Source of the DNA: an uncultured Alistipes sp.
GTDB lineage: Bacteria > Bacteroidota > Bacteroidia > Bacteroidales > Rikenellaceae
Direction: 5' to 3'
Assembly (NCBI GenBank): GCA_900768045.1
Contig: CAAGBL010000044.1
Location: forward strand, 1 to 60,811
Length of the DNA: 60,811 nucleotides
Shown: positions 48,909-58,745 of the stretch, piece after piece
Layout of the letters: the number at the start of each line of letters is the position of its first letter
Numbering within the stretch: the first letter of the stretch is position 1
The notes under the pieces: generated by a model
Database searches by the model: none
What the model saw: the letters and a program-made list of their open reading frames with translations, nothing else
Told to the model about the DNA's origin: nothing
Made by a program: the position numbers and the translations under genes

Positions 48909-51398
48909 ATGATTTTTCCTGCAAACTTCGAGGGGCGAGTAGGCTTCGACCGCATACGCAGTCAGATTATCGAGGCATGTTCGATGCAGTCATCACGAGA
49001 GATGATTGCGTCGGAGAGCTTTTCACGCTCTATGCGTGAGGTAACTGAGCGCTTGGAGCTTGCCGACCAGATGCGCTTGGTAATCATGATGGAGCCAGGT
49101 GCCGACATTGGCGAGCAGGAGGATATTCGTGATATTGTCGATAAGGTTGCGGTTGAGGGCAGCTACCTCACAGCCGAGGAGTGTGCAACGCTATGCCGCT
49201 CGCTACGCCTCGCTGCATCAATCGTGGGCTTCATACTCTCACGCAAGGAGGGCAGCTACCCCGCCTTGGAGCGCATAACACGCCGAGTAGAGATATTTCC
49301 GCACCTTCAAGCCGCCATCGAGCGTGTTGTTGACGATAAGGGCGAGGTGCGTTCATCGGCATCTACGGAGCTTGCCGAGATACGTCGCTCGATACGTGAG
49401 CACGAGGGGCAGGTAGCAAAGCGCCTACAGCAGGTACTACAACATGCCAAGTCGGCGGGCATTGTCGATGCCGACGCAATGATATCGATACGTGATGGTC
49501 ATGCGGTAATCCCCGTACAGGCCGCCAACAAACGTAAGCTCTCGGGATTTATACACGACGAGTCGGCAACAGGACGTACGGTGTATATCGAGCCCGTGGA
49601 GGTCGTCGAGCTAAACAACGAATTGCGAGAGTTGGAGTATGCCGAGAAGCGTGAGATTGTGCGCATACTCAGCGAGCTCACAGCAACGCTACGCATCGAT
49701 GTTGCTGGACTTAAGGAGATTGAGAGCTACCTAACAACAATCGATATGCTACGAGCTAAGGCTCGCTGGGCAATAGATAATGGAGCAGTAAAGCCTATCA
49801 TCTCGACAGAGGGACGCCTACAACTGCGTAAGGCACGCCACCCACTCTTGGAGCAGAGCCTAAAGCAGCAGCACCGAGCAATAGTTCCATTGGACATGGA
49901 GCTAAATGCCGAGCAGAGGATATTGGTAATTTCGGGCCCTAATGCAGGTGGTAAGTCGGTATGTCTTAAGACCACGGGCATACTACAATATATGGTGCAG
50001 TGTGGCTTCCTCGTCCCTGTACTCGAGAACTCTGAGTTTCCGTTGTTCGACTCGCTGATGATTGACATTGGCGACCAGCAGTCTATCGAGAACGACCTCT
50101 CGACCTACTCATCGCACTTGGTCAACATGAAGGCGATGTTGGGCGAAGCATCAGAGCACACGCTGATATTAATAGATGAGTTTGGCTCGGGCACAGAGCC
50201 TACGATAGGTGGCGCAATATCTGAGGCGATACTCGAGCGCTTGGTTGAGCGCAGGGCATACGGCGTGATTACCACGCACTATGCCAACATCAAATACTTT
50301 GCATCACGACACGAGGGCGTGGCTAACGGAGCTATGGCCTTCGATGTTAAGAACATACAACCACTCTTTAGCCTTGAGATGGGTAAGCCAGGTAGCTCGT
50401 TTGCCATTGAGATTGCCCGCAAGACAGGCCTGCCAGAAGATATTATTCGCAACGCCATGGACAAGGCGGGCGAAGACCATATAAACCTCGAGAAGCAGCT
50501 ACGTGAGATTGCCCGAGACAAGCGTTACTGGGCCGAGAAGCGTGACCGCATACGCCTCACCGACCGCAAGGTTGAGCAGCTCGAGCAGACATATAGCGAC
50601 CGCCTACAGAGCATCAAGGAGGAGCGCAAGCAGATTCTCGATAAGGCACGCCGTGAGGCTGCCGAGCTTGTGTCAGAGGCTAACCGCACCATCGAAAATA
50701 CGATTAAGGCAATTAGAGAGTCGCAAGCCGAGAAGGAGCTAACACGTACCGTGCGCAAGGAGCTTACAACATTTGCCGAGGAGTCGGTATTCGACTGGAA
50801 GGCACACGAGGATAAGCTCGAGGCCGAGATGCAGCGCTTAGCACGTCGCCGTGAGAGGCGTGAGCAGAGGGCACGTGAACGTGAGGAGATGACCGAGAAG
50901 CTAAAGCCTGTAGAGCCAGCACCACTCAAAATCGAGGTAGGCTCAAAGGTGAGAATCGACGGTCAGGAGATACCTGGTGTAGTTCAGCTCATCAAGGGCA
51001 AGAAGGCACAGGTGGCATTTGGTCAGATGATTATGATGGTCGAGATGAGTCGCCTCAAGGGGGTATCATCTGCCGAGTTTAAGCGTGCCACACGCACCGA
51101 TGCACCACGTACCGTCGTCTCAGTGGACATTCGTGAGCGCAAGCTCAACTTCCGTGACCACATCGACGTACGAGGCATGCGCTCGGTGGAGGCACTTGCC
51201 ATGGTCGAGGATTTAATCGACGACGCCTTGATGGTTGGTGTGTCGGGCGTGACAATACTTCACGGCAAAGGCACTGGAGCCCTCAAGGAGGAGATACGCA
51301 AGTATCTGCGCACCGTGCGTGACGTCGACACAATTAAGGACGACCATGCCGACCGTGGTGGCGCAGGAATAACAGTAGTGACATTTAAACGTGACTAA
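48909..51398 (+). CDS. mutS2: MutS2 family ATPase/endonuclease with Smr domain
   Basis: An 829-residue MutS-like protein lacking the mismatch-reading N-terminal domain. It has a core/lever region, then the ATPase with Walker A GPNAGGKS (near 343), DIGDQQSIENDLSTYSSH and LILIDEFGSGTEP. A coiled-coil middle and a C-terminal Smr domain (about 755-829: IDVRGMRSVEAL, TILHGKGTGALKEEIR) follow. MutS2 suppresses recombination or rescues collided ribosomes, depending on the species; the Smr part is a nuclease. It sits 22 nt after the mlaD-like gene and 11 nt before murF-alr. Confidence 0.95.
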   Translation: MIFPANFEGRVGFDRIRSQIIEACSMQSSREMIASESFSRSMREVTERLELADQMRLVIMMEPGADIGEQEDIRDIVDKVAVEGSYLTAEECATLCRSLRLAASIVGFILSRKEGSYPALERITRRVEIFPHLQAAIERVVDDKGEVRSSASTELAEIRRSIREHEGQVAKRLQQVLQHAKSAGIVDADAMISIRDGHAVIPVQAANKRKLSGFIHDESATGRTVYIEPVEVVELNNELRELEYAEKREIVRILSELTATLRIDVAGLKEIESYLTTIDMLRAKARWAIDNGAVKPIISTEGRLQLRKARHPLLEQSLKQQHRAIVPLDMELNAEQRILVISGPNAGGKSVCLKTTGILQYMVQCGFLVPVLENSEFPLFDSLMIDIGDQQSIENDLSTYSSHLVNMKAMLGEASEHTLILIDEFGSGTEPTIGGAISEAILERLVERRAYGVITTHYANIKYFASRHEGVANGAMAFDVKNIQPLFSLEMGKPGSSFAIEIARKTGLPEDIIRNAMDKAGEDHINLEKQLREIARDKRYWAEKRDRIRLTDRKVEQLEQTYSDRLQSIKEERKQILDKARREAAELVSEANRTIENTIKAIRESQAEKELTRTVRKELTTFAEESVFDWKAHEDKLEAEMQRLARRRERREQRAREREEMTEKLKPVEPAPLKIEVGSKVRIDGQEIPGVVQLIKGKKAQVAFGQMIMMVEMSRLKGVSSAEFKRATRTDAPRTVVSVDIRERKLNFRDHIDVRGMRSVEALAMVEDLIDDALMVGVSGVTILHGKGTGALKEEIRKYLRTVRDVDTIKDDHADRGGAGITVVTFKRD

Positions 51399-51409
51399 CA
51401 AATATATAG

Positions 51410-53770
51410 ATGAACTATCTATTATCGGAAATAGCCCAGATTGTGGGTGGCGAATTGCATGGCAACGACCTAAGAGTATGCGACGTTATTACCGACTCAC
51501 GTAGCATAACCTCGTCGGAGGGAGCTATGTTTGCAGCTATCAATGGCAAGAACCATGATGGCCACGACTACGTTGAGCGCATGCTAAAACGTGGAGTCAA
51601 GGCATTTATCGTCGAGCGCAAGGTCACAATTAATGATGATTGCGGCGTGGTTGTCGTAGGCTCTACCTTGGAGGCGCTACAGCGTCTTGCTGCACACCAT
51701 CGCCAACAATTCAAAGGAACGGTTGTTGGTATCACTGGTTCAAACGGAAAGACAATAGTGAAGGAGTGGGCAGCACGCTCACTACCCTCATCAATACGCT
51801 CATTTGCCTCGCCTAAGAGCTACAACTCGCAGCTTGGCGTAGCACTATCGCTACTCATGCTCGAGGGCAACGAACAAGTGGCGCTTATCGAGGCTGGCAT
51901 CTCACAAATAGGCGAGATGGAGCGCCTGGAGCGCATGATAAAGCCCGGCATCGTGGTATTTACCTCTATTGGCGATGCCCACTCGGCAAACTTCCGTAGC
52001 ATTGAGCAGAAAATCGAGGAGAAGCTAAAGCTCGCCTTAACAGCTAATACAATTATATATAGTAGGGAGTATCAGGCTCTTGCCGAGAAGATTGCAATGC
52101 ACTACTCGGAGCGTGAGCTCATAGATAGCAGCCGTGAGCGCATTGGCGATACCTTGGAGCTAAATGCGGCATTAGAGATTGACGCAGGACATGTAGCTGC
52201 ACTCATGCACAAGCTCGGCTACTCGGTTGATGGTGCTGTATTCTCGGCAAATGTAGCCATGCGCCTTGAGCTTAAGGAGGGTATAGACAACTCGATGATT
52301 ATCGACGACACCTACAACTCCGATATCAACTCCGTGATTGTGGCGCTCGACGCACTACATCGTCAGTCGATGGGTAAGCGCAAGATTGCCGTAATATCAG
52401 ACATCTTGCAGAGCGGCATGCCCGCAGAGGAGCTATATAAGCGTGTTGCTGAGGCCGTTAAGAGTGCTGGCATCGACCACCTTATTGGCGTGGGCGAAAA
52501 CATCGCCAAGCATAGTAGCCTCTTCGACTATAACGCCTCGTTCTACTACTCTACCGACGAGCTTATCGAGAATTTCGGTCGTGAGCGCTGGGCAGACTCT
52601 GTGATACTTATCAAGGGTAGCCGTGATAGCCGCTTTGAGCGCCTCAGCCGACTACTCGAGCGCCGCACACATACAACAACCCTCGAGGTAGACCTCTCTG
52701 CAATGAAGAAGAACCTCGACTATTTCCGTAAGCACCTACCACAGCAGCACCCTATCGTTGCTATGGTCAAGGCGTGGAGCTACGGAACGGGCGACGTAGA
52801 CGTGGCACGCATGCTCCAGCATGAGGGCGTGGCATACCTCGCCGTAGCCTTTGCCGACGAGGGCGTTACACTACGCTCGAAGGGTATCACAATGCCTATC
52901 GTGGTGCTTAATGCCGACCACGACAGCTTCGACGTGATGATTTCGCACGACCTTGAGCCAGAGATATATAGTTTCCAGTCGCTCGACGAGTTTAGACGTG
53001 CCGTGCACCGTGCAGGTCGCGAGCACTACCCTATTCATATTAAGCTCGATACGGGCATGCACCGACTCGGATTTGTAGAGGACGAGGTAGACCTACTTGG
53101 TCGTGCTATCCACCTCGACACGTCGCTACGCATAGCCTCGATATTCTCGCACCTATCGTGTGCCGATGTTCCCTCCGAGGACGACTTCACACGCAAGCAG
53201 ATTGAGCTATTCGACTATATGAGCTCGCAGCTTATTGAGTGGCTCGACTACACGCCACTACGCCATATAGCCAACTCTGCAGGCATCGTACGCTTCCCAG
53301 AGGCAGCATTCGACATGGCACGCTTGGGCCTCGGCCTCTATGGCTACGGATTTGAGCATAACGACAAACTAATCCCCGTGGCAACGCTCTCAACACGCAT
53401 CGTGCAGATTAAGCAGTTGCAACGTGGCGAGTCGGTGGGCTACGGACGTTCAAAGCGTCTTGAGCGAGAGACGATAACTGCCACAATACCCGTAGGTTAT
53501 GCCGACGGCCTTGACCGCCACTTGGGAGGTGGTCGTTGGAGCGTGAGCGTAGGTGGCAAGCGAGCACCAATCATTGGCCGTGTGTGCATGGATAGCGCAA
53601 TGATTGATGTTACCGACATCGAGGGCGTTTCGGTGGGCGACAAGGTTACTATCTTCTCGGCCGAGAAGGGACTAACACTCGAGGATATGGCCTCGACACT
53701 CGACACCATCTCGTACGAGATTATGACCTCGATTTCGGCACGTGTAAAACGCATATATACAGAGAGATAA
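51410..53770 (+). CDS. murF: MurF-alanine racemase fusion
   Basis: A 786-residue bifunctional enzyme. Residues 1 to about 430 are UDP-MurNAc-tripeptide:D-Ala-D-Ala ligase (P-loop GITGSNGKT, 108-116; DTYNSDINS near 300). The rest is a PLP alanine racemase (VDLSAMKKNLDYFR, cofactor Lys in AMVKAWSYGTG near 459, and RVCMDSAMIDVTD in the C-terminal domain). The fusion makes D-Ala and uses D-Ala-D-Ala in the same pathway, and is typical of Bacteroidetes. The P-loop Thr is followed by IVKEW. Its stop shares a base with the next start (TAATG). Confidence 0.96.
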   Translation: MNYLLSEIAQIVGGELHGNDLRVCDVITDSRSITSSEGAMFAAINGKNHDGHDYVERMLKRGVKAFIVERKVTINDDCGVVVVGSTLEALQRLAAHHRQQFKGTVVGITGSNGKTIVKEWAARSLPSSIRSFASPKSYNSQLGVALSLLMLEGNEQVALIEAGISQIGEMERLERMIKPGIVVFTSIGDAHSANFRSIEQKIEEKLKLALTANTIIYSREYQALAEKIAMHYSERELIDSSRERIGDTLELNAALEIDAGHVAALMHKLGYSVDGAVFSANVAMRLELKEGIDNSMIIDDTYNSDINSVIVALDALHRQSMGKRKIAVISDILQSGMPAEELYKRVAEAVKSAGIDHLIGVGENIAKHSSLFDYNASFYYSTDELIENFGRERWADSVILIKGSRDSRFERLSRLLERRTHTTTLEVDLSAMKKNLDYFRKHLPQQHPIVAMVKAWSYGTGDVDVARMLQHEGVAYLAVAFADEGVTLRSKGITMPIVVLNADHDSFDVMISHDLEPEIYSFQSLDEFRRAVHRAGREHYPIHIKLDTGMHRLGFVEDEVDLLGRAIHLDTSLRIASIFSHLSCADVPSEDDFTRKQIELFDYMSSQLIEWLDYTPLRHIANSAGIVRFPEAAFDMARLGLGLYGYGFEHNDKLIPVATLSTRIVQIKQLQRGESVGYGRSKRLERETITATIPVGYADGLDRHLGGGRWSVSVGGKRAPIIGRVCMDSAMIDVTDIEGVSVGDKVTIFSAEKGLTLEDMASTLDTISYEIMTSISARVKRIYTER

Positions 53771-54483
53771 TGAAGGGAATGATATATATGATACCATGTC
53801 CCATTGCCGAGCACGACTCGGTGTGGGAGGTACTACCAAAAGCCAACCTCGACATAATGAACTCTCTCGACTACTTCATTGTCGAGAATGTTCGTTCGGC
53901 ACGTCGCTTTCTCTCAAAGGCGGGTATCGAGCGTAAGATTGATGAGTTGGAGTTTGTGGAGCTGAACGAGCACACAACATCGGCAGCCGACATCGAGCGC
54001 ATGCTACGCCCAATCTTGGCAGGTCGCTCGGCAGGTGTTATCTCGGAGGCAGGCGTTCCAGGCGTTGCCGATCCAGGTGCCGACATCGTGGCCTTGGCAC
54101 ATCGACACGGCGTGCGCATAGTACCCCTTGTAGGCCCTTCATCAATACTTATGGTGATGATGGCATCGGGACAGAATGGTCAGTCGTTTGCCTTCAATGG
54201 CTACCTACCAATCAAGGAGCCCGACCGTTCACGCACCATTCGCAACTACGAGCGTCGTGCTCAACAGGAGCGTCAGGCTCAGATATTTATCGAGGCGCCC
54301 TACCGCAACATAAAGCTCTTCGACACATTGATTAACACCCTTTCGGCGAAGATGCGACTTACTGTTGCATGCGACATAACCTCGAAAGAGGAGATAATCA
54401 TCACTCGAAGCATTGAGGAGTGGAAGAAGGCGGGAGTGCCAAATATCGAAAAACGTCCAACGATATTTGTATTAGGCATATAA
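53770..54483 (+). CDS. RsmI-related SAM-dependent methyltransferase
   Basis: A 237-residue tetrapyrrole-methylase-fold protein related to RsmI (16S rRNA 2'-O-methyltransferase). It opens with IYMIPCPIAEHD instead of the RsmI pattern with PTPIGN. GVISEAGVPGVADPGADIV (near 95), LVGPSSILMVMMASG (near 119) and FIEAPYRN are conserved. It is the second, divergent RsmI-like paralogue often found in Bacteroidetes; its target is not known. It is coupled to murF-alr by a 1-nt overlap. Confidence 0.88.
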   Translation: MKGMIYMIPCPIAEHDSVWEVLPKANLDIMNSLDYFIVENVRSARRFLSKAGIERKIDELEFVELNEHTTSAADIERMLRPILAGRSAGVISEAGVPGVADPGADIVALAHRHGVRIVPLVGPSSILMVMMASGQNGQSFAFNGYLPIKEPDRSRTIRNYERRAQQERQAQIFIEAPYRNIKLFDTLINTLSAKMRLTVACDITSKEEIIITRSIEEWKKAGVPNIEKRPTIFVLGI

Positions 54484-54558
54484 TTTGTTCAATATATACT
54501 ATTGGAAGTCTAATATTAATATATAATACATAAGTAATAAACTGATTTAGAATAAGAT

Positions 54559-55107
54559 ATGAAGAAAAATAAGAACACAGAGCAGGTAGAGGAGCAGGAG
54601 GTAAGCACCCCACAGAGCGACAATATGGCAGACGAGACCACAGCGACATCGGACAATGTGGCAGTTGAGCCTACGTTGGAGGAGCAGATTGCAGCATGGA
54701 AAGATAAGTATCTTCGCCTTCAGGCCGAGTTCGACAACTTCCGTAAGCGCACCATCAAGGAGAAGATGGAGCTTGTGGAGCGTGGTTGCGAGAGCGCTTG
54801 GAAGTCGGTATTGCCTATTTTGGACGACATGGAGCGTGCCATAGCTGCGTCGAAGAAGAGCGACGACATCGAGGCATTGCGCCAGGGCGAGGAGCTTGTG
54901 ATGAAGAAGTTTGAGAGCGTGTTGCAGGGAGCCAATATTACCCCTATCGACTGCCTCGACAAGCCATTTAACGAGGAGGAGCAGGAGGCTGTAGCACGCT
55001 TTGCTGCGGGCGAGGATAAGCGTGGCTTGGTTATCGACTGTGTGCAGCGTGGCTACAAGATTGGCGAGCATGTATTGCGCTACGCTAAGGTTGTAGTTGG
55101 CGAATAA
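54559..55107 (+). CDS. grpE: GrpE nucleotide exchange factor
   Basis: A 182-residue co-chaperone that releases ADP from DnaK. An acidic, disordered N-terminus (about 1-35) precedes a long helix (EEQIAAWKDKYLRLQAEFDNFRKRT) and the C-terminal beta domain with GYKIGEHVLRYAKVVV. It lies 75 nt after the methyltransferase gene in an AT-rich gap with no clear TAnnTTTG box, and 11 nt before dnaJ. Its partner dnaK is 28 kb away at 25241. Confidence 0.96.
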   Translation: MKKNKNTEQVEEQEVSTPQSDNMADETTATSDNVAVEPTLEEQIAAWKDKYLRLQAEFDNFRKRTIKEKMELVERGCESAWKSVLPILDDMERAIAASKKSDDIEALRQGEELVMKKFESVLQGANITPIDCLDKPFNEEEQEAVARFAAGEDKRGLVIDCVQRGYKIGEHVLRYAKVVVGE

Positions 55108-55118
55108 TTTATTGAACT

Positions 55119-56282
55119 ATGGCAGAGAAAAGAGATTACTATGAGGTGTTAGGCGTTGAGCGCAATGCCGATGCCGATACCATAAAGAAGGCATACCGTA
55201 AGGCAGCTATCAAGTACCACCCCGACAAGAACCCTGGCGACAAGGAGGCCGAGGAGAAGTTCAAGGAGGCTGCCGAGGCCTACGACGTGCTATCAAATGA
55301 TGATAAGCGTGCCCGCTACGACAGGTTTGGTCATGCAGGCATGGGAGGTGCTGCTGGTGGCGGTGGCTTCTCAGGATTCTCAGGTGGCGGATTCTCTATG
55401 GAGGATATTTTCGAGCAGTTTGGCGACATCTTCGGAGGTGCCTTTGGTGGTGGCTTCGGCGGTGGTCGCTCACAACGCTCACGCACAGTGAATCGTGGTA
55501 GCGACATACGCATTACCGTTAAGCTCTCGCTTCAGGAGATTGCTGAGGGCGTGACCAAGAAACTCAAGATAAACAAGACCGTAGCTTGCGAGCAGTGTGG
55601 TGGTAGCGGTGCTAAGGATTCGTCATCGTACACAACATGTACGCAGTGTAACGGCTCGGGATATGTAATTACGGTGCAGAACTCATTCTTCGGCCGCATG
55701 CAGACACAGAGCGTATGTCCTACATGTGGCGGTCAGGGACGCATCATCAAGGAGAAGTGCTCGAAGTGTGGTGGCGAAGGTACGGAGCGTGGTCAGGAGG
55801 TTATCGAGGTTAAGATTCCTGCGGGCGTGAGCGACGGCATGATGCTCACGGTTCGTGGCAAGGGTAACGCAGCACGCCATGGTGGCATAAGTGGTGACTT
55901 GCTGGTAGTCATCGAGGAGGAGCACACTCCAGAGCTTATCCGTGATGGTAACGACCTTATCCACAACCTCAACATCACCGTAACAACAGCCCTTCTTGGT
56001 GGCGAGGTTGAGGTGCCAACAATCGACGGAAAGGCACGCATCAAGATTGCCCCAGGAACACATGCTGGCAAGGTGTTGCGCCTACGTGGCAAGGGCCTAC
56101 CCGATGTTAATGGCTACGGTCGTGGCGACATCATGGTAGTTGTAGATATCACTATTCCTGATGAGCTCACGAAGGAGGAGCGCAAGCTCGTGGAGCAACT
56201 TTCCGAGCAGCCTAACTTTAAGCGTGCCTCGGGCGTTGACTCACAGAACATCTTCGAGCGCATGAAGAATTTCTTCCGTTAA
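55119..56282 (+). CDS. dnaJ: Chaperone DnaJ (Hsp40)
   Basis: A 387-residue class A J-protein. The J domain occupies residues 5-70 with HPD in YHPDKNPGD; a Gly/Phe-rich linker spans about 72-125. Four zinc-binding repeats, CEQCGGSG, CTQCNGSG, CPTCGGQG and CSKCGGEG, lie near 150-215. The substrate-binding C-terminal domains complete it. It stimulates DnaK ATPase and delivers clients. It lies 11 nt after grpE and 11 nt before the next gene. Confidence 0.98.
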   Translation: MAEKRDYYEVLGVERNADADTIKKAYRKAAIKYHPDKNPGDKEAEEKFKEAAEAYDVLSNDDKRARYDRFGHAGMGGAAGGGGFSGFSGGGFSMEDIFEQFGDIFGGAFGGGFGGGRSQRSRTVNRGSDIRITVKLSLQEIAEGVTKKLKINKTVACEQCGGSGAKDSSSYTTCTQCNGSGYVITVQNSFFGRMQTQSVCPTCGGQGRIIKEKCSKCGGEGTERGQEVIEVKIPAGVSDGMMLTVRGKGNAARHGGISGDLLVVIEEEHTPELIRDGNDLIHNLNITVTTALLGGEVEVPTIDGKARIKIAPGTHAGKVLRLRGKGLPDVNGYGRGDIMVVVDITIPDELTKEERKLVEQLSEQPNFKRASGVDSQNIFERMKNFFR

Positions 56283-56293
56283 TAGACTAAAGT

Positions 56294-56803
56294 ATGTCGA
56301 TATTTCGTCCACATAAGACCAAGCCAAGGCAGTTTAACTACATACCCCGCTACTACGATCCCGTTAAGGAGGAGCGCAACCTCCGTCGTAAGCAGTTGCA
56401 TGGCACATCAAGTGAGAGCGACAATGAGGAGTATGTTCCTGGCAAGTATGTACGCACACAGCGTGAGGCACGTGAGGCCACACGTGGTGAGCGTGGCAGC
56501 GAGGGTTTGTCGAAGATTCGTGGTTTAGTGGTTGTAACAGTCGTTATCGCACTCGGCATAATGTGGCTTTTGCCACGCATCATGAACTTTGTCATTGCTG
56601 CCAACGAGGAGAAGATGGCTCAAAGTGGCACAGAAGCACAAAATATGGGAGAGGAGCTAACGACACCTCTCGACTTTGTCATTAACGAGAGCATCGACAT
56701 CGAGCATATGGAGGGCATCGAGACTCTCAACGACGAGACTATTGAGGAGCTTGAGAAGTCTGAGTGGCGCAACATGCGCATTACAATAGTACCTAACGAG
56801 TAG
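56294..56803 (+). CDS. Small single-pass membrane protein next to mutL
   Basis: A 169-residue protein with a basic N-terminus (PRQFNYIPRYYDPVKEERN near 12-30), a charged linker, one membrane helix (about 76-97) and an acidic C-terminal tail. The FNYxPRYYDPxKE opening recalls a conserved Bacteroidetes family of unknown function often found near mutL. It lies 11 nt after dnaJ and 13 nt before mutL, so it is translated from the same transcript. No catalytic motif is visible. Confidence 0.75.
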   Translation: MSIFRPHKTKPRQFNYIPRYYDPVKEERNLRRKQLHGTSSESDNEEYVPGKYVRTQREAREATRGERGSEGLSKIRGLVVVTVVIALGIMWLLPRIMNFVIAANEEKMAQSGTEAQNMGEELTTPLDFVINESIDIEHMEGIETLNDETIEELEKSEWRNMRITIVPNE

Positions 56804-56816
56804 TTAACTTAAGAAG

Positions 56817-58733
56817 ATGAACCGCATAAAACTTCTACCCGAGATTGTAGCCAATCAGATTGCCGCCGGTGAGGTGGTAAATGCGCCGTCGAATGTCGTC
56901 AAGGAGATGATGGAGAATTCGATTGACGCAGGGGCGAAGTGTGTGAAGGTAAACTATAGAGCTGGTGGCAAGGAGCTAATTCAGATTATTGACGACGGCG
57001 TAGGCATGTCGGCAATAGATGCACGCATGGCCTTTGACCGTCATGCCACAAGCAAGATTGAGTCGATAGAGGACGTATATAGGCTACATACGTTTGGCTT
57101 CCGTGGCGAGGCATTGGCTTCAATCGCTGCCGTATCGGAGGTGGAGCTACGCACACGCCGTGAGGAGGACGAGGTAGGCACACTTACGATGATGAGTGGT
57201 GGCGAGTACCGCTCGCAGACACCCGTATCGTGCCCTAAGGGCTCGCAGTTTTTGGTGCGCAACCTATTCTACAACGTACCCTCACGACGCAAGTTTATTG
57301 ATGGCGACAACTCTCGCCTATCGTCACAGATTAAGCAGGAGTTTATGCGTGTGGCGCTATGCAACCCACAGACTGAGTTCGAGTTACGCCAAAACGATGC
57401 ACTACTATATCAGCTTAAGCCAACAAATCGTGCAGGAAGAATTGTTGACATCGTAGGCAAGCACATCAAGCCCAACCTCATCGAGGTAGAGGTCGACACC
57501 TCGGTAGTTCGCATCGAGGGATATGTGGGTAGACCATCAGCCGCTAAGAAGCGTAATAACGAGCAATACTTGTTTGTCAACGGCAGATATTTCTACTCAC
57601 AGACAATGCAGCGCACGATTATTCGTGCCTACGAAAAGCTAATACCCGAGGGTTGCCTACCCTCATACTTTATATATATTACGGTAGATGCTGAGCGTGT
57701 CGACGTGAATGTACACCCTCAGAAGACTACTGTTAAGTTCGCAGATAACGACGTCATACTTGAAATTCTACAAGCTGCCATTCGTGAAACACTTGCTAAG
57801 AGTGGTGCTGTGCCACTCATGGACTTTAACATCGAGCAGCAGATGGAGATTCCAGTAATGACAAATGAGCAGAGGATATATCGTGAGCCACGCATAGGCT
57901 CAAACAGCGAGTATAACCCCTTTAAGGAGGAGTATATCGATCCTACGGCCACAATGCCCGATATACCATTTACGGGTTTCGACGTTCCATATAGCGACTC
58001 TCCGATAACAACCACCCCAAAGGCTAAGACCTTTAATGAGCCAAGCGAGGAGTACACGCTAAGGAGTTCGTCACACGCCCCATCAACCATTATTGAGTAT
58101 ATCGACGACGAGGCAGAGCAGACATCGTTCGACTATATCGAGTCGTCAATGAGCGAGAGCCAGCCAACACTTGGCGAGGTAGTGAACGTGGGTGGCGGAT
58201 ATGCTATTGCCATGTGCAACTCACGTTGCGTTGTTGTAAGCCTCCGTCGTGCTCGCGAGCGAGTATTATACGAGGAGATTTTGCGCTCGACAATGGTAGG
58301 AGCAGTGCCAACACAGCGAATGTTCTTTGCCGAGGAGCTAACCCTATCGTTGGAGGAGTATCAACTTTTGGAGTGTCACGCTACGGAGTTTGCAGCCCTG
58401 GGCTTCGAGATTGAATATCGTGGTGACTGCATAATCTCGGTATTAGGCCGCCCAGCCATTCTCGACCAGTCGACACCTCTCGACGAGTTGCTATACGAGC
58501 TACTTCATGGCATCGAGTGCGGCACAATGCCTCTTGAGGAGGAGCGTCGCCGTCTTGCCGAGCTCATGGCACGACGAGGTAGCGCTGGATATGAGCGAAA
58601 CACACGAACAACAGATGCCGAGGAGCTTATTCGCTCACTACTTAAGTGCGACGACTATAGCTTCACCGCATCGGGAGCACCTATTATGGCAGAGATAACA
58701 CACGATGAGCTACGAGGAAAGCTCGCTAAATAG
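56817..58733 (+). CDS. mutL: DNA mismatch repair protein MutL, degenerate endonuclease motif
   Basis: A 638-residue protein. The GHKL ATPase N-terminus is intact: NSIDAGAKCVKV (about 33-44), DDGVGMS (59-65) and FGFRGEALASIAAVSE (94-109). The C-terminal dimer domain (about 450-638) follows an acidic linker. Where many MutL proteins have a DQHAxxER-type endonuclease/dimer motif, this one reads SLRRARERVLYEE, so the Asp, Gln and His are missing. It probably still dimerises and couples MutS to downstream steps, but nicking by the usual site is doubtful. Rhomboid and EEP genes follow. Confidence 0.93.
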   Translation: MNRIKLLPEIVANQIAAGEVVNAPSNVVKEMMENSIDAGAKCVKVNYRAGGKELIQIIDDGVGMSAIDARMAFDRHATSKIESIEDVYRLHTFGFRGEALASIAAVSEVELRTRREEDEVGTLTMMSGGEYRSQTPVSCPKGSQFLVRNLFYNVPSRRKFIDGDNSRLSSQIKQEFMRVALCNPQTEFELRQNDALLYQLKPTNRAGRIVDIVGKHIKPNLIEVEVDTSVVRIEGYVGRPSAAKKRNNEQYLFVNGRYFYSQTMQRTIIRAYEKLIPEGCLPSYFIYITVDAERVDVNVHPQKTTVKFADNDVILEILQAAIRETLAKSGAVPLMDFNIEQQMEIPVMTNEQRIYREPRIGSNSEYNPFKEEYIDPTATMPDIPFTGFDVPYSDSPITTTPKAKTFNEPSEEYTLRSSSHAPSTIIEYIDDEAEQTSFDYIESSMSESQPTLGEVVNVGGGYAIAMCNSRCVVVSLRRARERVLYEEILRSTMVGAVPTQRMFFAEELTLSLEEYQLLECHATEFAALGFEIEYRGDCIISVLGRPAILDQSTPLDELLYELLHGIECGTMPLEEERRRLAELMARRGSAGYERNTRTTDAEELIRSLLKCDDYSFTASGAPIMAEITHDELRGKLAK

Positions 58734-58745
58734 TAAATAGAAGAT

